This document shows, in pieces, positions 36,603 to 47,860 of a DNA stretch of 64,000 bases. Below the pieces are notes generated by a model, which was not told the DNA's origin, made no database searches, and saw only the letters and a list, made by a program, of their open reading frames with translations. Location of the stretch: assembly GCF_041146795.1 (NCBI RefSeq), contig NC_135177.1, positions 17,876,560-17,940,559 of the forward strand, written 5' to 3'. The position numbers were made by a program, and so were the translations under genes. Within the stretch, counting starts at the first letter, position 1. Every line of letters begins with the position of its first letter. The stretch is from Maylandia zebra. Taxonomy: Eukaryota > Chordata > Actinopteri > Cichliformes > Cichlidae.

Positions 36603-37813
36603 CAGTGTTGGGTAAGTTACTTTAAAATAGTAACTTAGTTACATTACTAGTTACTTCTTTCAAAAGTAACTCAGTTACTTCAAGTTACTCGTTACTTTCA
36701 AAGTAACTAGTTACTAGGGAAAGTAACTTTGGTTTTACTCAGAATTCTCTTGTTAATGTGTTTCTTCCATAACTTTGCCAGTCTTCTAGCTTGCTTACTT
36801 GCCACAAGTGCACTGTGCCACCTACCAATAGAAAGGAAACGATAATGTGCATATTTCCACGAGAGAAATCCCACGCCTGGATCGTCATTGACTGCTGCCA
36901 TGATTCTAGCCTACGTCACAGAGTCATGTGCGCCTTTTACATCCAACACAAAAACTGCAGTCGTGGTGCTTTCGATTGTACTCAGAACTCAGAAATTCTG
37001 CCTTCTGAATAGGAAGATGTAGGCAACACCAGACTGCAGATGAGCTGCTTACAGGGCTGGACTGGGACAGAAAATTGGCCCGGGCATTTTGACTAGAGAC
37101 TGGCCCACCATTAACAGGGAAAGGGGGCACAAAGAAATACTTTTCTTTCTTATTCCCATTTAAAATGTCTAGCTTTTAAAAAATAATTATCTGAATCTTA
37201 CAACAAACGATTGATTGATTGATGCATATATACCATCAACACAGTGAACATCACTGTCACAACAGTGTTTATTTTCATTCAAAGGCTTTATGATTTTTCC
37301 TATAATGGTGGGCCGGTCTCTAATCAAAATGCCCAGGCCAATTTTCTGTCCCAGTCCAGCCCTGTATGCAGCTCATCTGCAGTCTGGTGTTACCTACATC
37401 TTCCTATTCAGAAGGCAGAATTTCAGAGTTCTGAGTACAATCGAAAGCACCACGACTGCAGTTTTTGTGTTGGATGTAAAAGGCGCACATGACGCTGTGA
37501 CGTAGGCTAGAATCATGGCAGCAGTCAATGACGGTCCAGGCGTGGGATTTCTCTCGTGGAAATATGCACATTATCTTTTCCTTTCTATTGGTAGGTGGCA
37601 CAGTGCACTTGTGGCAAGTAAGCAAGCTAGAAGACTGGCAAAGTTATGGAAGAAACACATTAACAAGAGAATTCTGAGTAAAACCAAAGTTACTTTCCCT
37701 AGTAACTAGTTACTTTGAAAGTAACGAGTAACTTGAAGTAACTGAGTTACTTTTGAGAGAAGTAACTAGTAATGTAACTAAGTTACTATTTTAAAGTAAC
37801 TTACCCAACACTG
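36603..37813. mobile_element. Foldback hAT-derived element, about 500-bp inverted arms
   Basis: A 1211-bp palindromic structure. The left arm starts CAGTGTTGGGTAAGTTACTT and the right arm ends with its reverse complement. The arms (about 36603-37120 and 37300-37813) match nearly base for base around a central spacer of about 180 bp. Each arm carries the same 64-aa ORF in outward-mirrored position (36707-36901 minus; 37515-37709 plus), starting MAAVND and including GFLSWKYAHY, which looks like the start of a hAT transposase. The flanks do not show an 8-bp duplication. The spacer shares a 45-bp stretch with 9785-9830. Related termini occur at 7775 and 51623. Confidence 0.85.
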
Positions 37814-38529
37814 CTCACAACACAGTTCTGAATTGTATTCAGACAGGACTGAGGAGAAAGAAAATGAAAAAACATATAAAAAATGACAAAAGGGTTGGGA
37901 AGGGAGTGCGATGGAAAGCACCGGGCATTAGCCCAAGGGTCCTGCCCTTCTGTAGGCACACCACCTGCAGGAGGCGCCGTAGGGTTTGTCTACTGCATAC
38001 ATATGTTATGTCATTTTAAGACAGATTTGGCCAAGACAGCAGCAAATATATATATATAGTAAATATAGCATCACAGCTCTATAACCTCTTAAGACAATTA
38101 AGGGGGGGAAAGAAGCGTGTTGCATCAAAATGTCTTCAATATACACACATAATTCCAAGGTCAAAATGGGAGATGCCCCCTAAGGTGGTCCAGAATGACC
38201 GAACTTAGATCCTGTGGGACTTCCAGATACAGACGGACAAAAATGTTGATAGCTAACCAACCATTTATAGGCTGTGTCCAAATTCAGGGGAAGGATGCTC
38301 CGAAGGATCCTACGATCATTCGACGGCCGGGTAGGACGGAAGTGAGCCGCTGTGAAATTGGACAGCCTTCTAGCCTTCGTTCAAGTCCGTCCTTACTTCT
38401 GTTTTTTCTGCTCACTAATGCCACAGTGCGAAAACTTTAAAATTGTTGTCTGCTACAGAGTTACAAGTATTATATTAGTAGTAATATAGCATCCACCATC
38501 TCCTGCTTGCATATTTCTGAAAACATCGT
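37814..38529. other. Intergenic, no gene seen
   Basis: No supported ORF. A TA-rich run is at 38047-38058. No assignable repeat. Confidence 0.3.
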
Positions 38530-38900
38530 ACTGGTGTAGATTGAGCCAGCCCTGCAAACACTGTGGATGGACGATGCAGTGGACAGTGGGAGGAAGCATC
38601 CTAAAGCTCTCTTTGCAGACAACCCTGTGTGATTCTCCACTCTATCTTATTCAGTCCCCAAAAATCTATGCAAGGCCGAAGTGTCTTATCCTTCTTTTCA
38701 ACAAAAAAGAACTCCGCACCCAAGGGCAACGTGGAGGGTCCAGTTATACCAGTTGCCAATGAATCAGTGATGTAATGTTCCATGGATTCTTGCTCAGGCT
38801 TAGAAATGTTGTAAAGCCGACTAGTGGGCAAGGGAACACCAGGGATCAGATCAATCCTACAGCCGTACAGCTGGAGTGCGGGAGAAAGGAGGCCTTCTCT
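38530..38900 (-). mobile_element. Ty3/gypsy reverse-transcriptase fragment
   Basis: The minus-strand ORF 38601-38831 contains SRLYNISKPEQESMEHYI, then GAEFFFVEKKDKTLRPCID and WGLNKI. This is the start of the gypsy reverse transcriptase (usual pattern [20 protein letters not shown]). It is cut off before the YxDD box. No LTRs were found around it. Confidence 0.75.
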
Positions 38901-40697
38901 TTGCTGTATACCTGGGCCAATATAATGCTAACATTGAGCTAACCATTAAATACCTAGGGCAAATAACCATGGTTTCAGGATATGTTGATGTGTTTACGTG
39001 TGATGTACATGATAGTGAATGGCTTAGTGTTTAGTACTGTAAAGGCAAGTCATTTATAGCAGAAATGTAATATTTTGTTTTTCATTTCTGTATTACAGTT
39101 TTACAGTGCTTACAGTAACCATCTAAAATGTACCTGCTGACTCCTGGATGTTTATTGTGGACCTGTTATGCTATCTGCCAGTCTAGAAACCAGCTTTACA
39201 CCCTAGTCAGGGCAGAATAACCCTTAATTCCCTAATTACATCCTTAGGTAAAAAAAATGTACATGAAGAGAGATAAATGGAAAATTCAGTTTAAAAAAAT
39301 AAAATGAGCAATAGTTTGTAGGCAGAGCATAACTCACATCTCCTGGCTTTACTTTTTCTGCATAAAACAACTGTAAAAGTCTATTCATCTCATTAATAGC
39401 CTTACAACTCTTTGCACCCACTTCTGAACATTGGGTTGGAAGGTATAGGAGGACCACGTCTCTTCCTGTATGGAAAATGTTTTGTCTGTTTTTTTGAATT
39501 CTCATGGGAAACTGAACAGCTGGCAGTTGTTAAACAGAGCATCAACATTTTCTCTAAGTCTTTAATCGTTGTGTCTTTGGTGGAAATGCATTGGAAACTT
39601 GTCACTTTTCTGTATTCTGGATCAGACTCTATTCCTTTGTTCAAAAGGAATTCCTCCTGCTTTTAATTTCACCTCGAGGTAAATGTGTTTCTCATAGAAA
39701 CAAATGGGGACGAAGTAGCAGGTGGATATTATGCAGACTGCAGGACCTTAATGATTTTGAATAATCAAGATGAAGTATTCTTGCTGCTTTTTACCTAATC
39801 TGACAGCAATAATGTGTGTGCGCTTATTTTGCCCACAGGCTAAGAACATTTCATCTTATAAACACTATAAATCTTGTTTCATTTGTTTACTTACTCTTGA
39901 TAATATTTGGCTTTGGAAATCTGCCAAAAGTACTTATGCTTCAGAAATGACAAATGATTTCACCCTTGCCTGTGTAATTGTAATTGTAAGAGAGGGCAAA
40001 TGTCAGAGGACACTGACTTTTGCAACTTAGTCATGTGCTGCTGTGTTTTGTATTATTAACACGTGTTCTGTTATTGGCTATTTGATAATAATCTTCTTGT
40101 GTTAGATGTATTACATATGGGATCAAGTCATACACATTTGACACTTCATTTATAAATGCAGAATAACAAAAAAGATGGTGGTGTAGAGGCTAAGCCTACG
40201 CTTGAAGCCACTGAGATGGTCGTTAACGGGGGTGACGCGATGTCACTGGTATGCATGAATTAAGTTCACAGTCCAATAACTCCAGCAGTATGTATCTTGT
40301 CCTTTTTGGTCTTTATTCCGTATCGACTTAGCATAACAGCGCAACGGTCACAAACTGTTTGCCTTCTCAATGACACACCTGACGCCAATTACCTTAAATA
40401 CCTTTACATTACATAACCAAAACAGAAAAAGGTGACCTCTAGTGACCACATAAGGTATTAACCAAAGAATGGCTCCTACAGGTGGTTTTGTGCATTCATG
40501 TAGTGATCATGAAATTTACATTATATGTGCATAGGCAGTAAAGTCATAAAATACTCTGGCCATACTAATTTAATGATGGTAAGCAAAAAAATAAAAAAAA
40601 ATCACAATTGTCATTGTCAATAGGGAGTCAGTAGGGATATATGCACAAACGCACATCTATATCTATCGATCTATCGATCTATCGATCGATCTATCGT
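38901..40697. other. Intergenic; duplicated receptor flank and a microsatellite
   Basis: 39770-40060 aligns with 49440-49670 in the 3' flank of receptor D (shared CATCTTATAAACACT). It is probably the 3' flank of psi2, cut away by the transposon nest. The open frames around 39236-39645 are not recognised. 40270-40450 is LTR-like. A (ATCT/ATCG)n tract lies at 40658-40697. Confidence 0.45.
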
Positions 40698-42283
40698 CCC
40701 GATTGAAAAATAGCAAGAAATTATGTTTTGAATGGTTGGATCTTAACAAGGTTCCAAGTAGAACTTCAACATGCAACAAGAAGAAATGGGAGTGAGACAA
40801 AAACATTTTTTGAGCATGCACTTTATTGAAAACAACACTTGAACTGAAACGGGCTTTTCAAATCTTAGGACCACACCCTCAAAAAAAAACCCTGTAAACC
40901 CCCAAAGCAGAAATCAAAGTTCCAAACATGAACTTAGTAATGAGTAGCTCCACCGTTATTATTGATCCCTTAAAAACTTTGTTGTGGCATGCTTGATGCA
41001 AGCATTTCCATGAAGTAAGTGTGAACATTTCTCCAAGTGGTGAAGATGGCCGCACAAAGGGCATCTACTGTCTGGAACTGTTGTCCATTTTTTTTAAACT
41101 CCCCTTGTCATCCATCCCCAAAGGTTCTCTTTTTTTTTTTTTTTTTGCCTGTCCCGTTTGGCTCTTTTGCCATCAGAATTGTTGTCTAAAGGCAAAGAAA
41201 GATGCCCAACGGATTTACTTTACCAAATTGACCATCCCAGCCTTGCCGTAATGGTCCATTTGATTCACCTTTTATTGTTCATTTTATTTTCACTTACTGA
41301 ATATGGGACAGACTTGACTGGGGGAAAGAAGGGGAGAAAGAAAGAGGGAAAGAGAAACAGCTGAGAAGAGGGACGGGGGAGAAGGGTAAAAGACAAAAAC
41401 CAACAGAATGAGCAGAGAAATTTTTAAAAAAAAAATAATGCATATATCAATCACCTGGGTCACCTGCTGAGAAAGAAAAAAGAAAACAAGCAGAAGAGAA
41501 CAAGAGTAATAGAATAAACAACATCACAATGATATATGGGAATATGACAGTAAATACTAAATATTAAACATTATTGTGCAGCACATAAGATCAACAGAAC
41601 ACAGTGTGCTTTGAGGTAGGAGCCAAAAAGGGTGTAGTTTGTGGGTGTGATCACCCGTGTGTACACCTGTGAGCATGGACGCGTTTGTTTTTTGTTTTTT
41701 AAAAGGTTCCTTCATGTAATGATCTGCTAGAGGGTGTGGGGGGGCCACAGCCCCGTCCTCTAGGGCGTGAAGCAGGTATGGAGGAGATCAAAACTCCAGA
41801 CATCCAGAGGCCCCCAGAACACAAGAGACCAAGGAAGACCAACAGAGGGGCAGCTGCGCCACTGTCCCGGAAAGAGCTGAGGAGAGTCCCAGATGAGGGC
41901 TCACTCAGCAGCCGCGGAGCAGAAACCAGGGGGAGTTGCAGTGACGCGCCCGTGAGCTCCGCCGGCAGCCAGCCGTGCCTGAGTGACTGAGCCCCAGGCC
42001 GAGAGGCCGGGGGTACCCCACCTCCGAAGTGGCCCGAGCAAGCCCCAGGCTCCAGGCCCCGATAAGCGGCCGCCAAGGAGTGAGCCGGTGTGTACCTGGA
42101 CGCCCATCCCCGGACACAAAGAACCACCAACGCACCGATGTCTGAGGGAGTCCGCCACTGGCAGGGGAAGTGGTGGTAGGGGGAGATAGGCCTCCAAACC
42201 TTGGAGGGCCTAAGATGTCCCCAGAGAGGTGGCGCCTGACACCCAACCTGACATATAGACACAGAAATACAGGCACACACATA

Positions 42284-43886
42284 CAGTGGGGCAAAAAAGT
42301 ATTTAGTCAGCCACCGATTGTGCAGGTTCCCCCACCTAAAATGATGACAGAGGTCAGTAATTTGCACCAGAGGTACACTTCAACTGTGAGAGACAGAATG
42401 TAAAAAAAAAATCCATGAATCCACATGGTAGGATTTGTAAAGAATTTATTCGTAAATCAGGGTGGAAAATAAGTATTTGGTCAATAACAAAAATACAACT
42501 CAATACTTTGTAACATAACCTTTGTTGGCAATAACAGAGGTCAAACGTTTACTATAGGTCTTTACCAGGTTTGCACACACAGTAGCTGGTATTTTGGCCC
42601 ATTCCTCCATGCAGATCTTCTCGAGAGCAGTGATGTTTTGGGGCTGTCGCCGAGCAACACGGACTTTCAACTCCCGCCACAGATTTTCTATGGGGTTGAG
42701 GTCTGGAGACTGGCTAGGCCACTCCAGGACTTTCAAATGCTTCTTACGGAGCCACTCCTTTGTTGCCCGGGCGGTGTGTTTTGGATCATTGTCATGTTGG
42801 AAGACCCAGCCTCGTTTCATCTTCAAAGTTCTCACTGATGGAAGGAGGTTTTGGCTCAAAATCTCACGATACATGGCCCCATTCATTCTGTCCTTAACAC
42901 GGATCAGTCGTCCTGTCCCCTTGGCAGAAAAACAGCCCCATAGCATGATGTTTCCACCCCCATGCTTCACAGTAGGTATGGTGTTCTTGGGATGCGACTC
43001 AGTATTCTTCTTCCTCCAAACACGACGAGTTGAGTTTATACCAAAAAGTTCTACTTTGGTTTCATCTGACCACATGACATTCTCCCAATCCTCTGCTGTA
43101 TCATCCATGTGCTCTCCGGCAAACTTCAGACGGGCCTGGACATGCACTGGCTTCAGCAGCGGAACACGTCTGGCACTGCGGGATTTGATTCCCTGCCGTT
43201 GTAGTGTGTTACTGATGGTGACCTTTGTTACTTTGGTCCCAGCTCTCTGCAGGTCATTCACCAGGTCCCCCCGTGTGGTTCTGGGATCTTTGCTCACCGT
43301 TCTCATGATCATTTTGACCCCACGGGATGAGATCTTGCGTGGAGCCCCAGATCGAGGGAGATTATCAGTGGTCTTGTATGTCTTCCATTTTCTGATGATT
43401 GCTCCCACAGTTGATTTTTTCACACCAAGCTGCTTGCCTATTGTAGATTCACTCTTCCCAGTCTGGTGCACGTCTACAATACTTTTCCTGGTGTCCTTTG
43501 AAAGCTCTTTGGTCTTGGCCATGGCGGAGTTTGGAGTCTGACTGTTTGAGGCTGTGGACAGGTGTCTTTTATACAGATGATGGGTTCAAACAGGTGCCAT
43601 TCATACAGGTAACGAGTGGGGGACAGAAAAGCTTCTTACAGAAGACGTTACAGGTCTGTGAGAGCCAGAGATTTTCCTTGTTTGAGGTGACCAAATACTT
43701 ATTTTCCACCCTAATTTACGAATAAATTCTTTACAAATCCTACCATGTGGATTCATGGATTTTTTTTCCACATTCTGTCTCTCACAGTTGAAGTGTACCT
43801 CTGGTGCAAATTACTGACCTCTGTCATCATTTTAGGGGGGGAACTTGCACAATCGGTGGCTGACTAAATACTTTTTTGCCCCACTG
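42284..43886 (-). mobile_element. Complete Tc1-like transposon with TA target duplication
   Basis: 1603 bp. It begins CAGTGGGGCAAAAAAG, ends with the reverse complement, and is flanked by TA on both sides (42282-42283 and 43887-43888). The long inverted repeats (42284-42482 and 43688-43886, about 199 bp) differ at only a handful of positions by eye, so insertion is recent. Long repeats with inner copies recall the IR/DR type of Tc1 elements. It sits in the retroposon at 41130 and encodes an open transposase. Confidence 0.93.
42500..43522 (-). CDS. Tc1-type transposase, intact
   Basis: A 340-aa DD34E transposase that cuts and reinserts its own element at TA sites in the nucleus. The N-terminal half has two helix-turn-helix (paired-like) DNA-binding segments (about 1-55 and 65-115), separated by an AT-hook-like PRSGAPRK (56-63). 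The catalytic triad is visible: Asp153 in WSDET, Asp244 in FQHDND and Glu279 in [11 protein letters not shown], with 34 residues between Asp244 and Glu279. A glycine-rich [10 protein letters not shown] block lies at 187-196. Length and motifs are those of a full-length family member, with no stop or frameshift. The ATG at 43522 lies 166 bp inside the right inverted repeat. Whether it is expressed is unknown. Confidence 0.93.
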   Translation of the reverse strand: MAKTKELSKDTRKSIVDVHQTGKSESTIGKQLGVKKSTVGAIIRKWKTYKTTDNLPRSGAPRKISSRGVKMIMRTVSKDPRTTRGDLVNDLQRAGTKVTKVTISNTLQRQGIKSRSARRVPLLKPVHVQARLKFAGEHMDDTAEDWENVMWSDETKVELFGINSTRRVWRKKNTESHPKNTIPTVKHGGGNIMLWGCFSAKGTGRLIRVKDRMNGAMYREILSQNLLPSVRTLKMKRGWVFQHDNDPKHTARATKEWLRKKHLKVLEWPSQSPDLNPIENLWRELKVRVARRQPQNITALEKICMEEWAKIPATVCANLVKTYSKRLTSVIANKGYVTKY

Positions 43887-43980
43887 TATACAAACATCCA
43901 TTCCCACCCTCATGCTCTCATATCCCCAAAGGTTCTCAGTTGGATTTAGATCAGGGGAACACACAGTATAGTCCACATAT

Positions 43981-45206
43981 GACTGTGTGGCCACTACCAG
44001 CTCCACCACCATCATCAAGTTTGCTGACGACACCGTCGTGGTGGGCCTGATCTCTGATAACAACGAGACGGCCTACCTGAAGGAGATTAGGAATCTGGAG
44101 AACTGGTGCCAGAGGAACAACCTCCTTCTAAACGTCAGTAAGACAAAGGAGCTGATAGTGGACTTCAGCACTAAGCAGGAGAGGAACTACCAGACCCCCG
44201 TCATCAACGAGTGCCCAGTGGAGAGAGTGGACAGCTTCAAATACCTCGGAGTTCACATCACGCAGGACCTGTCATGGTCCTGTCACATCAACACCGTGGT
44301 GAAAAAGGCCCGACAGCGTCTCTACCACCTCAGACGCTTGAGAGACTTCCAACTGCCCTCCAAGGTGCTCAGGAACTTTTACTCGTGCACCATAGAGAGC
44401 ATCCTGGCGGGAAACATTTTAACCTGGTTCGGGAACAGCACCATGCAGGACAGACGAGCTCTACAGAGGGTTGTGCGGTCAGCTGAGCGCACCATCCGCT
44501 CCGAGCTCCCTGACCTGCACTCAATCTACAGCAGGCGGTGCTGGACCAAGGCCAGGAAGATCGTGAAGGACCTCAGCCATCCCAACAACAGACTGTTCTC
44601 TCTGTTGAGGTCAGGAAAGCGATTCCGCTCCCTGAAGACCAACACAGAGAGACTGAGGAGGAGCTTCTTCCCGCAGGCGATACGGTCTCTCAATCACACC
44701 ACCACACAGTACTGACCCACACATATGGTTCTTACACACACACTGGACTTTCTGGACTTTGGTTTTGCACAACACTGGTCACTATATTCTTCATTTCCGG
44801 TTAATACTTGTACAGCTGCTGTTATTGTGTATATATTTATTTATATTTAGATTTCTTCATACATTCTTATATAGTTCTATATTGTGTATTGTGTATTTTG
44901 TTGTACAGTTATTTTATTTTCAACTTTAATTTATATATTTATCTTTATCTTATTCTTCCCAGTTAAATTTACCCTTCATTCTAATTTGTGTTGTACAGTT
45001 ATTTCATTTTTAACCTTAATTTATATTTTATTCCTTCCTAGTTAAATTTACCCTTTTTAATTTTTCATATTTATTTCCTATCTTATTCATAGCCTTTTCC
45101 TTTTTTTGTTTTCTTTAGGTCACGAGCAGTTGTCCAAGCATTTCACTACATATCGTACTGTGTATGACTGTGTACGTGACAAATAAAATTTGAATTTGAA
45201 TTTGAA
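43981..45206 (+). mobile_element. L2-like LINE 3' fragment with reverse-transcriptase palm end
   Basis: The open frame 43987-44715 (242 aa) starts with TTIIKFADDTVVVGLI, which holds the catalytic Asp pair. It continues LNVSKTKELIVDF, SFKYLGVHIT and RQRLYHLRRL to the C-terminal FFPQAIRSLN. It is 5' truncated just before the FADD box. A 3' region of about 490 bp follows, ending AATAAAATTTG with a (AATTTG)n tail (45187-45206). It is inserted in the Tc3-like transposase gene. The frame is open from FADDT to the stop, so this is a young copy compared with 4756 and 18268. Confidence 0.85.
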
Positions 45207-46258
45207 AAGAGTAATCTTATTCTCCTGGAAGAAGTCCCTTCTCCTGCAGGCATTGTGTAATATAGCAATGATCTGTTGAAAAACCCAGTCATTACCACAC
45301 AGACGAGGGCCCTGAGTCATGAGGCGTTCTCTCTGCAACATCTGGACATAGCCAGCGGCTATGACCTCCTGCACCCCCCCTCGTCAAGCTCCATTGTTCC
45401 ACTGAAAGAAAAAGCACCCCAGACCATTATGGCATCCCCTCCACTGTGGCACATAGAAAACATCTCAGGTGGGATCTACTTGTCATCCCAGTAATACTGG
45501 AAACCATCAGGACCATCAAGGTTACATTTTTTCTCATTGGGAAATAAAACTTTCTTCCACCTCTCAGTGTCCCATGTTTGGTGCTTTCTTGCAAAGACCA
45601 AACAGTCAGTTCTGTGGCGTTCAAGCAGACGAGGCCTTTGAAGACGTTTTTTGTTTTTGAAGCCCTTCAGTCTCTGATGGTTGTGGGGCTGCATTCGGCA
45701 CCACTAATGGTCTTAATTTGTGTTGAAGATCGTTCAGTGTCTTGACGGACAGCCAGTTGGATCCTCAGACTCAGTGCTGGTGAAATTTCTTCAGGTCTTC
45801 CACTTGCCTTTTTTGTTCCATAACCTGCAGGATTATTTAAGAAATTCCAAATGACTGTCTCACTCTCACTTGCATCCCACCTTAGCAGCAATGGTGCGCT
45901 GCGAGAGACCCTGCTTATTCAGTTCAACAACCCAACCACGTTTAAAAAGGGAATGTTCTTTTGCCTTTGCCATCAGAATGTCATGACAATGTGACTACCT
46001 GACAGAAAATGACAATGAATCCATGTTTTTGCACAGATTTGGCTTTTTAAAGGCTGTAAAACAGTTGATCAGCTGTAAAACAACTGGTTTCAGTTTAAGT
46101 GTTGTTTTCAGTAAATTGCATGCTCAAACTAATGTTTTGTCTCACTCCCATTTCTTCTTGTTGCATATTGAAGCTCAAACCTTGTTAAGATCCAACTATG
46201 CAAAATATGATTTTTTATTTTTATTTTTCAAGTACTCTTAAACTTTTGATCAGGACTC

Positions 46259-47860
46259 TATATATACTATCTTAGGTACGTCTTAGATGGACGTACAATG
46301 GTTCTTCGTTTATCGTGGGAGTTACGTTCTAAAAATAACCCGTGATAAGTGAAATCCATGAAGTAGCCAACTTTATTTTTTACAATTCTTATAGATGTTT
46401 TGAGGCTGTAAAACCCCTCACTAGACACTTTATACAATTTATACTCAGGCACGAACATTTTCACACCTTTCTCTCTTGTTTAAACACTCAACACAATTTA
46501 AGTGAGATCAAACCATTGAACAGTTTTAAATATCCAATGATTAGTGGTTCAGAATGTGCCTTGTTTTCCCCAACACTGGGATGCTCTTTGCTATTTTTGT
46601 TTTTAGATTTCTAACATGAGGCTTCCAGCAGATTTTGCAGTCTGACGTCACACCCCTTCTATAATATTTTTTCTGATTATAAATCAAACATTCTAGATGT
46701 GGTAGAAGTGGAGACTATATAGACTTTATAACCTTAATTCTTTATTTGTAACAGGGACAATGCATTTTAATAAACATTGCTTTAAATGTACCAGATTTAG
46801 CTATGAGCCAATTTTTTATCTGTAGTTCCCAGACAGAAAGAAAAGATAACAGAAACACAAGCAAAGGTTGCAGGGCATAGACCCTTATCGTGATGGAGCC
46901 GAGGCAGTTTGTTTTCAGTAATCTCTAATGAAAAAAGAAAATATAAACAAACATAAATGATTATGATACTGAATGCCTGATAAACATCTAAAACAGGAAA
47001 CAAAGTCTTAAATGTTGTTGTGATCATAAAAGTTGGGATCAGATACTGAACAAAACTAAAAATAGATATATATTTAGTAAAACTAAATACTAACATATGC
47101 AAGCAAATATGCAAAACATTTTCTCTCTCTTTTTTTAAGATGCCTAAATTAAGACTAAAACTAAATGGCATTTTAGGCAAAAGAGGGAAATGTCACAATT
47201 AACAATGGTGGAAAAGACTAAGGTGAGAAGAGTGCAATTGAATTTAAGTTATACAGTATATAATAATATGTAAAAATAAAGAATAAATAATTATACAAAG
47301 CTGCAAATGTTAAACACAATAAAACACAACAACCATAACTCGTATGTCATATATTAACAGGGAATATGCCAGACTGCTGTTATGCTAAATAAGTAAGAAA
47401 AAATATGAAAATTCACATGATGGTCTTACAAGGAACTCAGTGGTATTCCAGTCATAATAAATATATTGACTGAATGTGTTATCTTTATTATATAGTTAAT
47501 AGTTTAAATGCCCACCTCTCTTACCTAATATGGCATTTGTGGGACAAGTCACATGTCCAAGTGTTGTGTTACACAAAGTCGACCAGAAACAAATGTAATA
47601 CTTATTTTGAAATTACTGACTCATTCTATTTTCCAGGAAGTGGCATTTTACAACCACTTTTAGTTCCATAATTGTACAAACATAGCACAAACTGCAACTG
47701 TGAGTTAAAGAGACATGAACAACTTTAGCTACTTCCATCTAATTAACATTATATATTTTTATACAATTCAAACAATCAGGTTTAGAATGATTTCCTCTGG
47801 AGTAATGTTTCTTTTGTTTCTTTGTTTCTTTAAGTCATTGCAAGCCTTGAACATTAGCAT
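46259..47860. other. 3' flank of psi2, no gene
   Basis: No supported ORF. 46870-47110 aligns with 22970-23260, and 47240-47480 aligns with 25730-25960. Both pairs lie downstream of psi2 and receptor C in the same order, showing a shared duplication unit. Confidence 0.55.

Larger units (their letters stand above)
41130..43921 (-). mobile_element. Poly(A) retroposon inserted in the Tc3-like element, 16-bp target duplication
   Basis: Flanked by the direct repeat ATCCCCAAAGGTTCTC (41114-41129 and 43922-43937), which is part of the host transposase gene. It starts with 17 T (41130-41146), the complement of a poly(A) tail. The order of blocks matches the plus-strand copy at 4318-6036. The 41740-42240 part is very GC-rich for this window; its long open frames look non-coding. 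After removing the Tc1 element inside it, the length is about 1.2 kb. Family unclassified. Confidence 0.75.
40698..46258 (-). mobile_element. Tc3-like mariner element, broken into pieces by nested insertions
   Basis: The inverted ends are about 150 bp long and match well (40698-40860 and 46095-46258; shared TTGGATCTTAACAAGGTT and CAACAAGAAGAAATGGGAG). The transposase lies on the minus strand. Its start (MAKAKEH) is near 45975. [19 protein letters not shown] is near 45500 and has Asn where the first catalytic Asp is expected. FFQENKIT is near 45230, VCSPDLNPTENLWG at 43925-43970 and the C-terminus at 40870-41128. The pieces are collinear once two insertions are removed (41130-43921 and about 43981-45205). 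Stops and the lost Asp make it inactive. The far left end is lost into the ATCT tract. Confidence 0.8.

Noticed and set aside
41699-42367. Minus-strand 222-aa open frame
   Set aside because: Lies in the GC-rich part of a retroposon. High GC lowers stop frequency, overlapping frames are equally open, and no domain is visible.
42594-43541. Plus-strand 315-aa open frame
   Set aside because: Antisense of the Tc1 transposase, which has full catalytic motifs on the minus strand.
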